From Closterium sp. NIES-65 (taxonomy: Eukaryota; Streptophyta; Zygnematophyceae; Desmidiales; Closteriaceae), in the NCBI GenBank assembly GCA_948144175.1, contig CANXME010000222.1, positions 1,192,501-1,256,500 on the forward strand: a stretch of DNA of 64,000 nucleotides, given 5' to 3'. Shown one piece after another: positions 32,191 to 44,501 of this stretch. The position numbers and the translations under genes are program-made. Each line of letters starts with the position of its first letter. Positions within the stretch are counted from its first letter, which is position 1. Under the pieces are notes generated by a model. It was not told where the DNA came from, did not search any database, and saw nothing but the letters and a program-made list of their open reading frames with translations.

Positions 32191-35100
32191 GCCGCTGAGA
32201 TCCCCCGCTGGGGGGAGCTGTCTAGGGCTGGTGTAGCTGTTTATGATCTTGACTTTGATGCTATTCTTTCTGCTATGTATGTTGTGACTGGTAGTGATGA
32301 GGATGACTGTTACCGGTCTTTCCCGCCCGACCCGGGCATTGGTACTGCTGCTCTAGGTGCCAGTGAGGCTGCTGCACTAGGTGCCGTTGCGCCTGCACGC
32401 TCAGGTACTGGTGAGTTTGCGCTCTCAGGTACTGTGTCGGCCTCGGCCTCTCACACCTTCACCCTCGACTCTGGGGCCTCTCGCTCCTTCTTTCGGAACC
32501 GCACCACTCTCACGCCGCTGAGTCGGCCAGTTGCGGTGTCCCTGGCGGACCCCTCAGGGGGGCCTGTCTTGTCTCGCTTCTCTACGGTCCTTCCTTGTCC
32601 AACGGCCCCCTCTGGCACCCTGTCTGGTCTCTACCTCCCCTCGTTCTCGACGAACCTGGTGAGTGGTGCTGACCTACAGGATGCGGGTGTCCACCAGTTC
32701 ACTCCTGCTCGTCAGCGGGTGACACACTGCACGGAGGCTAGCACAGGCCGCCACCTGGCTACGTTCACACGTCGGCCGGGGTCGAGCCTGTACACACTGA
32801 CCACTGCTTCTCCTCCAGGTACTGAGTCTGGTAGGGTCCCTTCGTCTGGTCAGGTGTTTGCTGCGGCGTCCAGGTCTGGTCCTGAGTCTGCCCCCTGTTC
32901 GTGTCGTCGTCTGTCTCACGAGACCCTCCTCTGGCACCACCGCCTTGGCCACCCCTCTCTGCTTCGGCTCAGAGGTATGGCCTCCCGTCTTCTTGTGTCT
33001 GGTCTTCCCCGTTCCCTCCCTCCCCTTCCTCGGGGCCCTGGCCCTGCCTGTGTCCCATGTGTCGAGGGGCGCCAGCGTGCTGCCCCTCACTCCTCCCAGT
33101 TTCCTCCGACAGAGGCCCCGTTGCAGACGCTTCACATGGACGTGTGGGGCCCAGCCCGCGTCCGTGGACAGGGTCAGGAGCGCTACTTCCTGCTCGTTGT
33201 TGACGACTACTCAGGTTACACCACAGTCTTCCCTTTGCGCAGCAAGGGTGAGGTCACTGAGGTGCTGATCGACTGGATCCGCGCAGCTCGTCTTCAGCTC
33301 AAGCAGAGCTTTGGCTCCGACTTTCCTGTGTTGCGTCTGCACTCAGACAGAGGCGGAGAGTTCTCCTCTGGCCTTCTGCGTGCCTACTGTCGTGCGCGAG
33401 GCATCCGCCAGACCTTCACGCTTCCGGACTCCCCGCAGCAAAATGGGATTGCTGAGCGCCGCATTGGCATGGTCATGGACGTCGCCCGTACGTCCATGAT
33501 GCATGCGGCTTCCCCCCATTTTCTGTGGCCGTTTGCGGTCAGGTACGCAGCGCATCAGATCAACCTCCACCCCAGGGTCTCCAGGCCGGAGAACTCCCCA
33601 GCTCTGCTGTGGACCGGGAAGGTTGGCGATGCGTCGGCGTTCCGGGTCTGGGGATCTCGGGCGTTTGTCCGCGACTTGTCTGCGGACAAGCTGTCCCCTC
33701 GCGCTGCTCCCTGCGTCTTCTTGGGGTTCCCCCCCGACGCCCCTGGGTGGCAGTTCTACCACCCCACCTCTCGACGTGTTGTGTCCTCCCAGGACGTCAC
33801 GTTCGACGAGTCGATACCCTACTACCGCCTCTTCCCCTACCGCACTCCGTCCCTCCCCCCACCCCCGCTCTTCTTGGTACCAGGCCCCCCCCCCCGGTAG
33901 ACCCCCTCCCCCCTCAGGGTCCTGCCCCTTCAGGTGTGTCTCAGGTAGACGCAGTCGAGCCTGTCGAGGTCACTGGTGACTCTGGTGCTGCGGCGGGTGC
34001 TGAGCCTGGGGGTGCTGAGCCTGGGGGTGCTGAGCCTTGGGGTGCGGAGTCTGGGGGTGCTGAGCCTGGGGGTGCGGAGTCTCGGGGTGCTGAGCCTGGG
34101 GGTGCTGAGCCTGGGGGTACTGAGCCTTGGGGTGCTGCGCCTGGGGGTACTGTGCCTGGGGGTGCTGTGCCTGGGGGTGCTGTGCCTGGAGGTGTTGTGC
34201 CTGGAGGTGCTTCGTCTCGCCGGGAGCCACTCTCCCCACAGGAGCTGCGTGAGTGGTTTGCCAGGCGCTGGAGGCGTGCTGCTGGTGCTGGAGGTTCTTC
34301 GACTGCAGAGGGTACTGCTGCCGAGAGTCCCAGCGGTGCTCGTACTGTAGGTACTGGAGCTGCTGGGTCTGAGGGTTCTCCTGGAGCTGGTGCTGCTGAG
34401 GGTGTTGGCGCTAAGTCTACCGCTGGCGGTCCGCCTGGCAGTGCTCCTGGTGGTGCTGCTGGAGGTTCTGGAGCTACTGGAGGTGCTGCTGGAGGTGCTG
34501 CTGGAGGTGCTGCTCGAGCGGGTACTCCTGCTGGGGGTACTGGTGCTGTCCGTGCTGTTTCTGGCGTCGCCCCGCGGCCCCGACCGTACTTTGTTCCGTT
34601 CCTGCAGCAGGTTCTTGATCTTACACCTTCTTCTTGTCCTCCTCCTCCTCCCTTCGAGGGTCCACGGCCAGTCCAGTCACAGCCACAGCTACAGCCTGCC
34701 TCCCCTTTGCCTGCTCCTTCTCCCTACACTCGTCCTACTGGAGGTCTTACTGAGCGTCGTGAGCCTGCGTCTCGTCCTGCGTCGCCTGTTCGTACTGCGC
34801 GCGCTAGTGGTCGCGGGTCGCGTCAGCGTCCTCCTCCTGTCCCTGGCACGCACCGGATGTCACTGCGTCCGTCCACTGCTCCTCTGCGTGCCCCTTTGCC
34901 TTCTCCTGCTTCCTCTCTTCCTGCTCTTGCCGACCCGGAGTCGGACTCTCTTCGTGCTGCCTGTCCTACTGTCACGCGTCTCCTTGCTACTGCTGTCACT
35001 GACCCTTCCTTCGAGTCGTCTGCTGCGTTTGCCCTTGTCACTGAGCTTGTCGACTTTGCTGCTCGCTGTCGTCTAGACTACGCTGCCAGTCTTGTTGCTG

Positions 35101-36838
35101 AGTCTGAGTCTGCCTGTCCTATGTCCGTCGGGGGTGGGTGTGCCCTTAGCACGGACGTCCTTGAGGACAGGCAGGAGGAGTTCCAGTGTCTGGCCGCCGC
35201 TTCTTCCATCTCGCGTCTGTACTGCTAGCCCCTGAGGGAGACCCGGATGGACTAGACATCCCGACTCCGCGCTCTTACGCGGAGGCGATAGAGGGTCCCT
35301 ACTCCTCTCAGTGGCAGGCAGCTATGGATGCAGAGATGGCTTCCTGGAAGTCCACAGGCACCTACGTCGACGCTGTTCCCCCTCCTGGGGCGAACATCGT
35401 CAGTGGCATGTGGATTTTCAGGGTGAAGCGGCCGCCGGGTTCTCCGCCTGTCTTCAAGGCGCGTTACGTGGCTCGTGGCTTCAGTCAGCGGCAGGGAGTT
35501 GACTACTTTCAGACCTTCTCCCCCACCCCGAAGATGACCACCCTTCGGGTTCTGCTTCACGTTGCTGCTCACCGTGACTACGAGCTGCACTCTCTCGACT
35601 TCAGCACAGCTTTCTTGCAGGGCAGCCTGCACGAGGAGATCTGGCTGCGTCGCCCTCCTGGCTTCACCGGGTCGTTCCCTCCTCGTACCCAGTGGAGTCT
35701 CCGGCGTCCAGTCTACGGTCTTCGCCAGGCGCTACGTGAGTGGCACGACACACTGAGGACTACGCTGGCGGCACTTGGGTTTGCTCCTTCTACTGCCGAC
35801 CCGTCGCTGTTTCTGCGCACCGACACCTCTCTGCCGCCGTTCTACATCCTCGTGTACGTCAACGACTTGGTCTTTGCCACAGCTGACACTCCTGGACCCG
35901 CCTACGTGAAGTCCGAGCTGCAGAAGAGACACACGTGCACAGACCTGGGTGAACTGCGCAGCTACCTTGGCTTGCAGATCACCCGGGACAGAGCACGCCG
36001 CACCATTACCCTGACTCAGTCACACATGGTGCAGCAGGTCCTTCAGCGCTTCGGCTTCACGTACTCCTCGCCTCAGGCCACTCCTCTGCCTACTCGCCAC
36101 TCGCTCTCAGCTCTGCCTTCGGATGAGTCCGTAGAGTCGAGTGGCCCGTATGCAGAGCTTGTTGGCTGCCTCATGTACCTGATGACCTGCACACGACCTG
36201 ACCTTGCATACCCTCTTAGCATTCTTGCACGCTATGTTGCTCCTGGGAGACACCGACTAGAACACATGGCTGCAGCTAAGAGGGTGTTGCGCTACTTGTG
36301 CAGTACGTCAGGCATGGGGCTAGTGCTTGGAGGGCGCAGTCCAGTGGTCCTCACTGGGCACGCAGACGCTTCTTGGGCTGACGACCAGGCTACGCAGCGG
36401 TCGTAACAGGGTTACACCTTCAGCCTTGGTTCCGGCTCTGTTTCGTGGCGGGCTACTCGCTCGTCTTCTGTTCTTGGCTCCAGTTGTGAGGCTGAGATCT
36501 ACGCTGGGGCTATGGCTGCACAGGAGTTACGCTGGCTCACCTACTTGCTGACCGACCTTGGAGACCAGCCTCGTTCTCCTCCAGTCCTGTACGTAGACAA
36601 CAAGGCCATGCTGGCCTTGTGTCGAGAGCAGAGACTGGAGCACAGGACAAAGCACATTGCTCTCCGCTACTTTCTTGCTCGTGAGCTACAGCAGCGTGGA
36701 CAGTTGCGACTTGCGTACGTGGCCTCTGAGGCCAACACTGCTGATGTGTTCACCAAGGCACTTGCGCCTTGTGATCATCAGCGTTGCTGCACGCAGCTGG
36801 GTCTTGTGTCTGTCTTGCCTCACTTGCTCACTTCTTGA
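32191..36838 (+). pseudogene. pol: Pol of B1: protease, integrase, linker, RT (YVND), RNase H
   Basis: Protease (LDSGASRSFFRNRT near 32465), integrase zinc region (HHRLGHPS, CVPCVEG), core (MDVWGPARVRG, HSDRGGEF, NGIAERR), AEPGG linker (33990-34215), proline-rich segment, RT, RNase H and a stop at 36836-36838. A C-homopolymer (about 33886-33897) shifts the frame at the integrase/linker border, a second shift lies near 35200, and TAA at 36404-36406 replaces a serine codon in RNase H. The RT motif reads YVND (35852-35863) instead of the catalytic YVDD. With that aspartate lost this RT should be inactive. The RNase H tail after 36404 is in frame and complete. Confidence 0.92.
33985..34215 (+). 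repeat. IN-RT linker minisatellite of B1
   Basis: About 15 copies of a 15-bp unit (GGTGCTGAGCCTGGG type) encode AEPGG-like pentapeptides. Late units drift to TVPGG and VVPGG. Confidence 0.85.
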
Positions 36839-37050
36839 CCTTACTTGTACCTTCACATATATATAGTCTTGCTCTTGCTTGCTTGACTGTTGTATATGTC
36901 TATATATGATCTTGCATGTGAACTGGCCTTGTGGCCCTTGAACTTGTGCTCGGAATGTGTGGTGACTTTGTGATCCACCCTGAGCTTTGCTTTGCTTTGC
37001 TTGACTGGTCTTGTGACCCCTTGTTCTCCCCCACTTTGCCTATGGGGGTG
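36839..37050 (+). other. 3' UTR and polypurine tract of B1
   Basis: CATATATATAG and GTCTATATATG runs, then the conserved CTTGTTCTCCCCC segment and polypurine tract GGGGGTG (37044-37050) touching the LTR. Confidence 0.7.
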
Positions 37051-37185
37051 TGTCAGAACATAATAGCTTTATTTATTTGTGTAGGCTATAGTGGGGTATC
37101 CCATAGGGGGTACAACCCAGCTAGGGTTTCCTATTTGTACTCACTTCGTTCATAGTTCACACATTCTCTCGTTCACTTCTTCTCA
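37051..37185 (+). repeat. 3' LTR of B1 (135 bp)
   Basis: TGTCAGAACATAATAGC ... CACTTCTTCTCA. Identical to the 5' LTR outside a few bases around position 19-21. Confidence 0.93.
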
Positions 37186-37190
37186 GAAAA

Positions 37191-39214
37191 ATCCATGAAC
37201 AAAATGCAAACAGTCATGAACAAATACGAACACATATGAACGAACATGAAAACACATGAACGCTCATGAAGCTTGCACGAACAGGACGCGAACATTCATG
37301 AACACGCAAAGGCTCATGAGAAACATGATCTTTCGGAACTTCACGCACATTCATGATGCAACGCGAACAATACGAAACACACACAAACAATCACGAAAAC
37401 TCACAAATGCAACTTCACAATAAGAACCACAAAACTTATGAATCGCTAATGCGATTCATAAACTAAAAATGCCAGAATGAAAAGCACACAAAAGCCCATC
37501 ACACAAGAGACAGATTACCTCAAAACAATCACCTCAATAGTTAACCTTGCTCGATGAATTGGTGACAGGTTGACATGCAAAACATGATTTGCACCCAATA
37601 CGAATCTGGAGGAATCTCTACTCTGATAGGTAAAAAATGCAGTAACAAGTCGAATTTGGTACGGCAGGTCAAGTTTGAATCTAGTTTTTGGTCCCATTTG
37701 TAACAAGAAACAAAGACCTTGAGTTTGATTGGTCTGACATGGCTTAAAAGTTTTTTTTTTTGTAAGAGACAAAATCTTTGCGAGGACCCTGCTGCAACGG
37801 TGTCGATTCGTCAACTATTTTTTACCCAACGGTTCCTCTTGACCCTTCGTCCTTATCTCTGGTAATGCGTTGATTCTATTACATACATGAATGTCAAGTG
37901 AATTGCTTATCATAACAACCCCCTTCATTCCTGAACGTAGCAGATTCTAAATCGCATAACCACACCACTGGGTTTGGCGTACTGATGGTACAGCTGACGT
38001 GGCAATCGCTTCATGGGGAATTTGACTGCAATGTCACCCGTGGGACATTACATCAGATCAACCTTCCCCTTGCCAATTTTGTCCTTGACAAAGAAGTAAC
38101 GCATCGCGATATGGTTCGTGCAATGGACGAAACCAGGTTTGTTTGCGTTCTTGGTTCTGCTCTAACTATCACAGTGGAGGCGGAAAATCGGTGACATCAT
38201 AATTTTCACCTCGTACAGAAGCGCCTGGAGATAAAGGTTTTCACGAACTGTAGCGTTGGAGGCGATGATTTTTTGTTTCCACCTAAGATAGGGCAACCAG
38301 CTCTTGCTTTTGGGAATTCCAAAATGGTCCTGTTGTTGTTCAATGATCCGTCACTTAGAGAGCTTACAACGAACTCATTACTCAACTAAACGCAAAGCCA
38401 CTTGGTAGGATTGTGCACCTTAGGCTTAGCGACCATCTCCAAGTTGAATCAGTCGTTAAGATGGTCTATAGAGTGAGAACCAAGTAAAAAACGTCCAGTA
38501 TCCGCATGACTAGAATGGTGGAGGAAGTACAAGCATTAAGGTATATTGGAGTTGAGGACTACAAGAGAACCATGAGAGGGAAGAGGTTCTCCAAGAGCTA
38601 GGGAAGGATGGTATGAACCTTCCTAGCAGCATGCAACCCTCATCATGAGGTCCTTGAGGTGTCACATGCAAAATTCAATCTAGTTGGATTTACCTAGGTG
38701 TTGCAACATTTGCAACCCATGCTAGAAACTTATAGCCACCCCAATCCAAAAGTCAAAGTTGCCTTCCCTAACCAACCAAAAAAAAATCCCTTTATAATCA
38801 TGTCCATGTAATCACCCAAATTAGATTTAACCCCAAAAGTTAATAAGAAATCCAAGTCTTGGAAATATTGTAATCTGGGCGATCTTGGTCGAAATAAGGC
38901 GATCTTGGTATCGTTGTAAACCTATGGATTTCTCCTGCATGATCAAGCGTTTGAAGTTGGAGAAAAACGCAGAGATGATAATATCCAACAGCCATGCATA
39001 ATAACATATGCTCATGCAAATAATGCAAACACAAATGGCACGAGCACTCGGCACGACGTTAGGATGACATGCGCTCAGAATGACGTGCATCCAACACCTG
39101 TTGATTCAAGTTAAAAGGCCAAGCCGGTTATTGAATGTGAATTGTTAAGATTAGCGGCGTGATCGGCGTCTATGTAATCGACGAGGATGAATGACGGAGT
39201 TGTGAGGGTTGAGT
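37191..39214. other. AT-rich spacer, no gene recognised
   Basis: 37190-37440 is built of degenerate ATGAACA / CACATGAAC words that continue from the left side of B1. 37745-37762 is a T-run. Short open frames (for example 37985-38194 plus) have no recognisable features. I see no conserved domain, RNA gene or LTR. Confidence 0.5.
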
Positions 39215-39767
39215 AAGAGAGTCAAATGTTGGGAGTTCAGATGAAGTACTGTAGAGCACGGTGCAGATCTATGGTTCTTAGCCACAGGCTTGGTGAAGTA
39301 GTAGGCTAGCTGGCTCGCAATGTAGGAATCGGGTCCGCAGATGACAGAGCCAAAGAGCAGGCTACCCAGCTGTTGCTCTTAAGAGTGCAGACCTGCATTA
39401 GGCATTTGTTCTCTCGTTTATAGTTGGGTTCAAACACGTGGTAGGGAAATAAGAGTGGTGCAGGTGAAATGTTGAAGCACTCCCCAAGTATTCCACTATA
39501 CTTTGGAGCTGAGAGGTGAATGGCTTCTAGAGCGTAGGAGAGATCAAGTGCTAGAAAAAGTGTCACATCGTGGTTGATAGTAATGTCGACGCGGCTTTTC
39601 AGGTTCCTCTCGAATTGTTCGAGAAGACTTTTGCTCGTCCATATGTACAGCAAGTCATCAACGTAAACTCTAAGAAGGATGTAATTGCCAGAGAAGTGAA
39701 GGGGGTACATCCCTGGATTTGGCAGGAGTCGCAACAGCGGCAGCTTTAGCAGCAGCACCCGCAACAA
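39215..39767 (-). pseudogene. pol: Decayed Copia RT fragment
   Basis: The minus-strand frame reads NYILLRVYVDDLLY, then EQFERNLKSRVDI, LFLALDLSYALEAIHLSAPKY, and beyond a gap SQLAYYFTKPVAKNH. These are the YVDD active site and following thumb/connection region of a Ty1/Copia RT, but strongly diverged and with a shortened middle. No LTRs, integrase or RNase H were found next to it. It belongs to neither the A nor the short-LTR family. The region upstream of the YVDD is already unrecognisable, so this is an old relic. Confidence 0.65.
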
Positions 39768-40015
39768 CTATGTCAGTGGTCAGTCAATAGCACGGGGGTC
39801 CTGTTAGCCCTGGAAGCACCAGCCGTGTTGGTGGGCCTGCCAAGTGGACGTCGTCCAAGACTCTTGCCAAACCCTACTGTGGCTTCGTCTGCAGGCAATG
39901 TATGTTTGACGTGCATACCGCAATGTATTTTTCCTTTGTCACGTACCTTGATGAATTTAGTGAGGCTGCACTGTTTTTGTGTATGTGTGTATATGTGTGT
40001 GTTTGTGTGTAAGTT
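39768..40015. other. Spacer before the LINE array
   Basis: No gene seen. A (GT)n-like stretch lies at 39975-40012, immediately next to the 3' end of L-a. Confidence 0.5.
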
Positions 40016-40781
40016 TCTCTCTCAAGCGCTCATGCATTTATGTTGCCTATAGGGTACAGGCATGCAGGGAGGTACATGATATAGCCGGTAGGCTGTCCTA
40101 GGCAGGCAAGCAGGTGGGTAGGCAAGACAAGCGGGCCAACAAATATACAGCACCAGCCATTCCTAAGCTAACATAGTCCTAGTCCAAGAGCCATCCGCGC
40201 CAGCACCATCATCCTCCTGGCCACCCTCAATCCCTAGCATGTCCACCCATCCCTGCTACCGCTGCCTCCGTTCCCAAGCCTCTACACTCCTGCCAGGTCG
40301 TCATCAAGCACCTGCCACAGATCCCCGAGGCTAGGCTCCCAGGGATCCAACAGTGCTTGAGGGTACGCCGCCTCCGCTGCCATGTTAGATTTGTTGAGGA
40401 AAGAGATGGCCTGGGAGCGCTGCAGCATCACCGACCAACGCTGCCGGTAGTGTGCGTTAAGCCTGGAAGCCGTGGTGGTGAGCAGCCCCTGTCTGAACTT
40501 TTTCTTAGCTGTCGCCACGGCCAGCAGTCGAAGGAACTGGACCGTGTCTGCCGCCAAAGCGCCATATGTTTCAACCGCCAGCCCAAGGAACCCCACGTAG
40601 TCCGGGTGGCCCTCGTAGAGGCGGTGTTTCCTCTCCAAAGCCTCTCTGGCTGCCCACCTTGGCGGCTTCCGTACCCTAGGATCCCGCCTCTGGAGCACCG
40701 GGTCCGTCACTATGACGTCGGTGACCCAAGTCTCTGCAGATTCCCGGTCCTGGAATGCAAAGTCCGCGCGCTTGCTAAGCT
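40016..40781 (-). mobile_element. LINE copy L-a, 5'-truncated
   Basis: On the minus strand it runs from within the endonuclease region at 40781 to a short (GA)n tail at 40016-40023. The 3' UTR ends CGCTTGAGAGAGA, the family's terminal motif. Truncation at the 5' side is typical of incomplete target-primed reverse transcription. Confidence 0.85.
40282..40781 (-). pseudogene. LINE ORF2 C-terminus (L-a)
   Basis: It enters at LSKRADFAFQDRES, the start of the endonuclease-like motif, continues through ETWVTDV-VTDPVLQRRD and GWAAREA-type sequence, and ends with the family C-terminus (HYRQRWSVMLQRSQA ... WEPSLGDLWQVL) at 40282. The piece is open for its whole length. The RT and zinc motif are absent because of 5' truncation. 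It is most similar to L-f and L-g. Confidence 0.85.
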
Positions 40782-41071
40782 TCTCTCAAGCAGTCCTGCA
40801 TTGACATATGTATAGGGTACAGGCAAGGCAATGGCAATCCTAACAAGCAGGTGGCCTAGGCATGCAAATTTAGAATGAACAGAATCACAAACTGGGCCTA
40901 TGTTGGGCCGGCCTGCCATGCTCTGCTGCGTAGTCACCACACCTGTCCCTATTGCCACATCATTGCTGGCCTGCACATCCTTTTGCAGGGCACCTCACTC
41001 CCTCCCCTGTCCTGCCCAGCAGAGGGGAGCCCTCCTCGGATGGGCGGGCCCTTATGATGCTACCCGGCCCT

Positions 41072-44000
41072 CTACTCCCACATGTCATCCTTGAGGATTT
41101 GCCATAGGTCCCCGAGGCTTGGCTCCCACGGGTTAGCCGCTACCTGTGGGTGCGCTGCCTTGAGTGCGCAGTTGGATTTGGCCATCAGGGCATTCGCCTG
41201 GCAGCACTGGAGCATTACCGACCATCTCTGTTGGTAGTGCGCCATGAACTTCGAGGCTACAGTAGTGAGCCTCCCCTGTCTGTGCTTCTTCTTAGCAGCC
41301 TGGGTGCCCAGGAGGCGGAAGAACCGCTGGGTGTCCCTAGCTAGGGCCCCGTAGGTTTCCACCGCCAGACCGAACACCCCCACAAAACCCGGGCGGCCCT
41401 CGTACAGCCCCCGTTTCACTCTTGCCACGTCCTCTGCCGCCCACCCCGGTGCCTTTACCGCTCTCTTGTCACGCCGCTGCAGGACAGGGTCCGTGACTGT
41501 CACATCAGTGACATATGTCTCGTTGGACTCCTTGTCGCGAATTACCAAGTCCGCTCGCTTTTGGTTGGTTATGGGCGAGAAGGCTGCTGATTCGTGCAAG
41601 GTTGTGTAGTCCACTCCTTGAGCCATCCGGAGCGCTGCGAACACCAGAGCGTCGTGAGTGTTAGTCCTGTCCCCTCCGTTGGCACACCGCAGCAGGTGGT
41701 TCGGTAGGCTTCTGTCCCCGATGCCTGACCGCTTCCCCTTGCAGAGGCACCTGTCTGTGACCGCCACGGGCAGACCAAGCCGGAAGCCAAGCGCCACTGC
41801 AAACTGACTGGGGGAGAAGGTGAGGTCGCCTCTCGTAGGGATAGCTAATGAGCCATTGTCAACCATGGGCTTGTCCGCCCTTGTGTCTCCCACGAGCTCG
41901 GCTGCCCTATCTAGGTTTACCAGCTTTGAGAGGATCAGCTGCACGTGTCCCTTCACCTCCCCCTTCTGGTGGTGTTCCTTCAGGACCTCCCGAGCCTACT
42001 CTGGGAGCTGGTTCGGAAGGTCAGTGAGCGTCGCCCCTCCAGCCTCCGTCCCCTGGGCTCCTCCCATCGGTGACACCAGGTCCGTCACCTGCTGCAGTGG
42101 GTTGTCCGCCGTCATTGCCGTGTGCCTAAGGAGGGTGTTGGCTGCATGGAGGGAGGCCAGGTATGCCGCTGGTGCCTCGGAGAGCGGGTCTATCAGCCCC
42201 AAGCCACCGAGGCACACCGGTAGCGTGGCTTGGCGCCATACCAGGGTCTGCTCCAGTTTGCTCGTAGGAGCATGCATCTTTGCCGCTTTTAGTGCCGTCC
42301 ACAGCAGTTCCTCACTCGAGTCCCTCCATTCCACAGGTGGTAGTGTGTCAGCTGGGGTGGTTCTGAGCATATACGAGATGCGTCGCGACACACATCTCGA
42401 GAGGAGGAGGAGTGCGTGTTGTGGGTGCAGTTTGCGAATGAGGTTCAATGGCGACGCCACCGTTCTCAGTGTCGTTCGTATAGACCTATTCCCGTACTCT
42501 CTGGTGCCCACCAGGCTTCCCAACACCCGTATCCCGTCGACCGCCGCCCTCAGTCCTTCTTGAAGAACATCCGAGCAACCTGCAGGGCACCACACCGATG
42601 ACTTCTCCAGGTTGCACCGCAGTCCGCACTTGCGTAGCTCCTCGGCGATGACGTTCATTCCCCTAATCGCTTCCGCCGGTGTGCCAATGATTGTGATGTC
42701 ATCCGCGTACGCCATCACCACCGTGTTGGGGCACATCGCTGCCGCCCTCAATAGGGTTGGTTGTATGGCCGCCGCAAAGAGCATCGCCCCCAGTGGGTCC
42801 CCCTGGCGCACGCCACGTGCACTCTCGATGTACCGTTTATTGAAGCCCTGGTCTAGTAGGAGGCGTGCCGGTGCGGCGTACAGCGTGCGAACTAGCGGCA
42901 AAACTGGCTCGAGCGCTGTCCATTTGAGCGCCGTGAAAGAACTCCCACATTCCACGGAGTTGAAAGCGTTCTCGATATCCAGCTGTATTGCGATTTGAGA
43001 CGGGTCATCCGTCAGTAGGGCTCTGGTAGCGTGTATCACTGTCTCCGCTCCTCCGGGTAATGCCACGCCGAACTGGACTGGGAGGAAAAATTTCCTGATA
43101 TCGGGCGATATTTTCCGTAGTGCCGCTTTAGCCGTTAGCCTAACTATCGCCTCGCCAATCGCAATCGGCCTGACCCCACCTCCTGGATTCTCTAATGCAA
43201 TCAGCCTCGCTGGTAGGAGGAGATCCCTAAAGGACGAGCTAAGGGAGGTACAGGAGTAAGAAGACCTCCCCATTCAGCAGCGCAGGGTCACGTAGGTGTT
43301 CAAAACACGTGCCAGATGGCCCCGCCCCACTCCCGTTCGGGAACTTAGCTAAAACTTCGCAAAATTTGTCCGCCGCGATCGTCAGGGATGATGTCTCGTA
43401 TCCGGTAATCCATCCAGGCGTTGCTTCCCCCGCTCTCGGATGTTTTGTGCAAAGTGCTACGAGTGTTGCTGGTGATTGCTCGGCAAGGGGGGCAGACTGT
43501 AACGCCACTAAGGCTTTCGCCAGGTTTGCCTTCTGTACTAGGCCCTCCACTCAGGCACACATGCCTTCCGGGTCCGGTTGGTGTCTGCTCGGTTGGGGGT
43601 TCGGGGGAATGACGAAGGCTTCCGAGAAGAGCACCTCCCAGTCTTCCTCTTGAAATTGCTGAAGTCGCTTCTCAACCACGGCCCAGCGGTTTCCTCGAAC
43701 CCTCTCGATTTCGGCTCGGAGGGTCAGCCTGGGTAGGTATTGCAGGATTCGCCACGCACCCACGCAGCTAGGAACCTTCGCGAGTCTCAGCAGGGGGATC
43801 GTCATGCAATAAGCGTAGACACCCAGGATTTTGGGTGGAAGCTTCCGGAACACAAAAGGGTTGGGCGCTGCAATACATTGGCCCCAATTCCCACCCTTCC
43901 ACTTGGCGCCAAACTGCTGGGCCATTTGCGATGTCTGCTGGCGATCTTGCCTTGCTGGCCGTCTCACTGGGATGGGCGCCACGTGATTCGCCCACATTGG

Positions 44001-44406
44001 CGTCTGCCCGGTTTCCCTCCACCCTAGTTCCTCTGTTTGTCTCTCCAGCTGGGATACCCTGCTCATCCTCTAGTGACACGTCCTCCGAATCCCCCTGCTC
44101 CTCCTCCATATATTCATTGTCTTCATCTTCGTCACAGTCATTCATTGGGCTAATTCCTTGTTGTCGCTCAGGCCTCCCGTGTCTTTCCCGCCACGGACCA
44201 GATCTGGCTTTCTCTCTGGCCACAGCTGCCGCCAGGCCTCCTTGCCCTGCCCTTCTGCGCGCACCCCGCCCGCCGCGCCCTCTCCCCGTCACCAGCGCTT
44301 GTCTCCGAGTTCCTACTGGCGGGTTTCCCGCCACTGCCTCCGCTGCGCGTTCTCGCAGCAGCCTCTGCCGCGCTGTTCCTTCTCGGCGACGGTCAATCAC
44401 AATCAC
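41072..44406 (-). pseudogene. LINE ORF2 of L-b: RT and endonuclease, broken
   Basis: The N-terminal part is basic/acidic (MIVIDRRREGTARQ, AREKARSGPWRERHGRP), followed by the conserved pre-RT region (LPPKILGVYAYCMTIPLL), RT (GGGVRPIAIGE, VQFGVALPGGAE, ARGVRQGDPLGAMLF, YADDITI near 42700), CLGGLGLIDP, the zinc motif (CLCKGKR ... NHLLRC) and the endonuclease segment KRADLVIRDKESNETYVTDV. Lesions are a frameshift near 43855, TGA at 43551-43553, a deletion plus shift near 43240-43270, TAG at 41996-41998 or close by, and an apparent loss of about 17 residues before the zinc motif. The C-terminus (PWEPSLGDLWQIL) is complete. Confidence 0.88.
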
Positions 44407-44501
44407 CTGCTCTTCTTCTACGACCGCCGCCCCGTCTTTCGCTTCGGCCCCCGCCCGTTCCGCTCTTTCGTGGGGCCGATCCGCTACGTTCCCCGTACCT
44501 G

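Larger units (their letters stand above)
29826..37185 (+). mobile_element. Copia element B1, full length
   Basis: A 7360-bp uninterrupted element with LTRs of 134 and 135 bp that differ only in a small stretch near position 20, plus primer site, leader, gag-pol, 3' UTR, polypurine tract and GAAAA duplications. The near-identity of its LTRs makes it the youngest Copia copy here, yet gag-pol has two stops and two frameshifts. Confidence 0.95.

Noticed and set aside
33886..33900. Programmed frameshift at the C-run between integrase and RT in B1
   Set aside because: B2, E and F show no shift at this point or shift elsewhere, so homopolymer slippage or a sequencing error is more likely.
37985..38194. 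Small plus-strand ORF of 69 codons
   Set aside because: No recognisable domain, start context or conservation; chance length for this composition.
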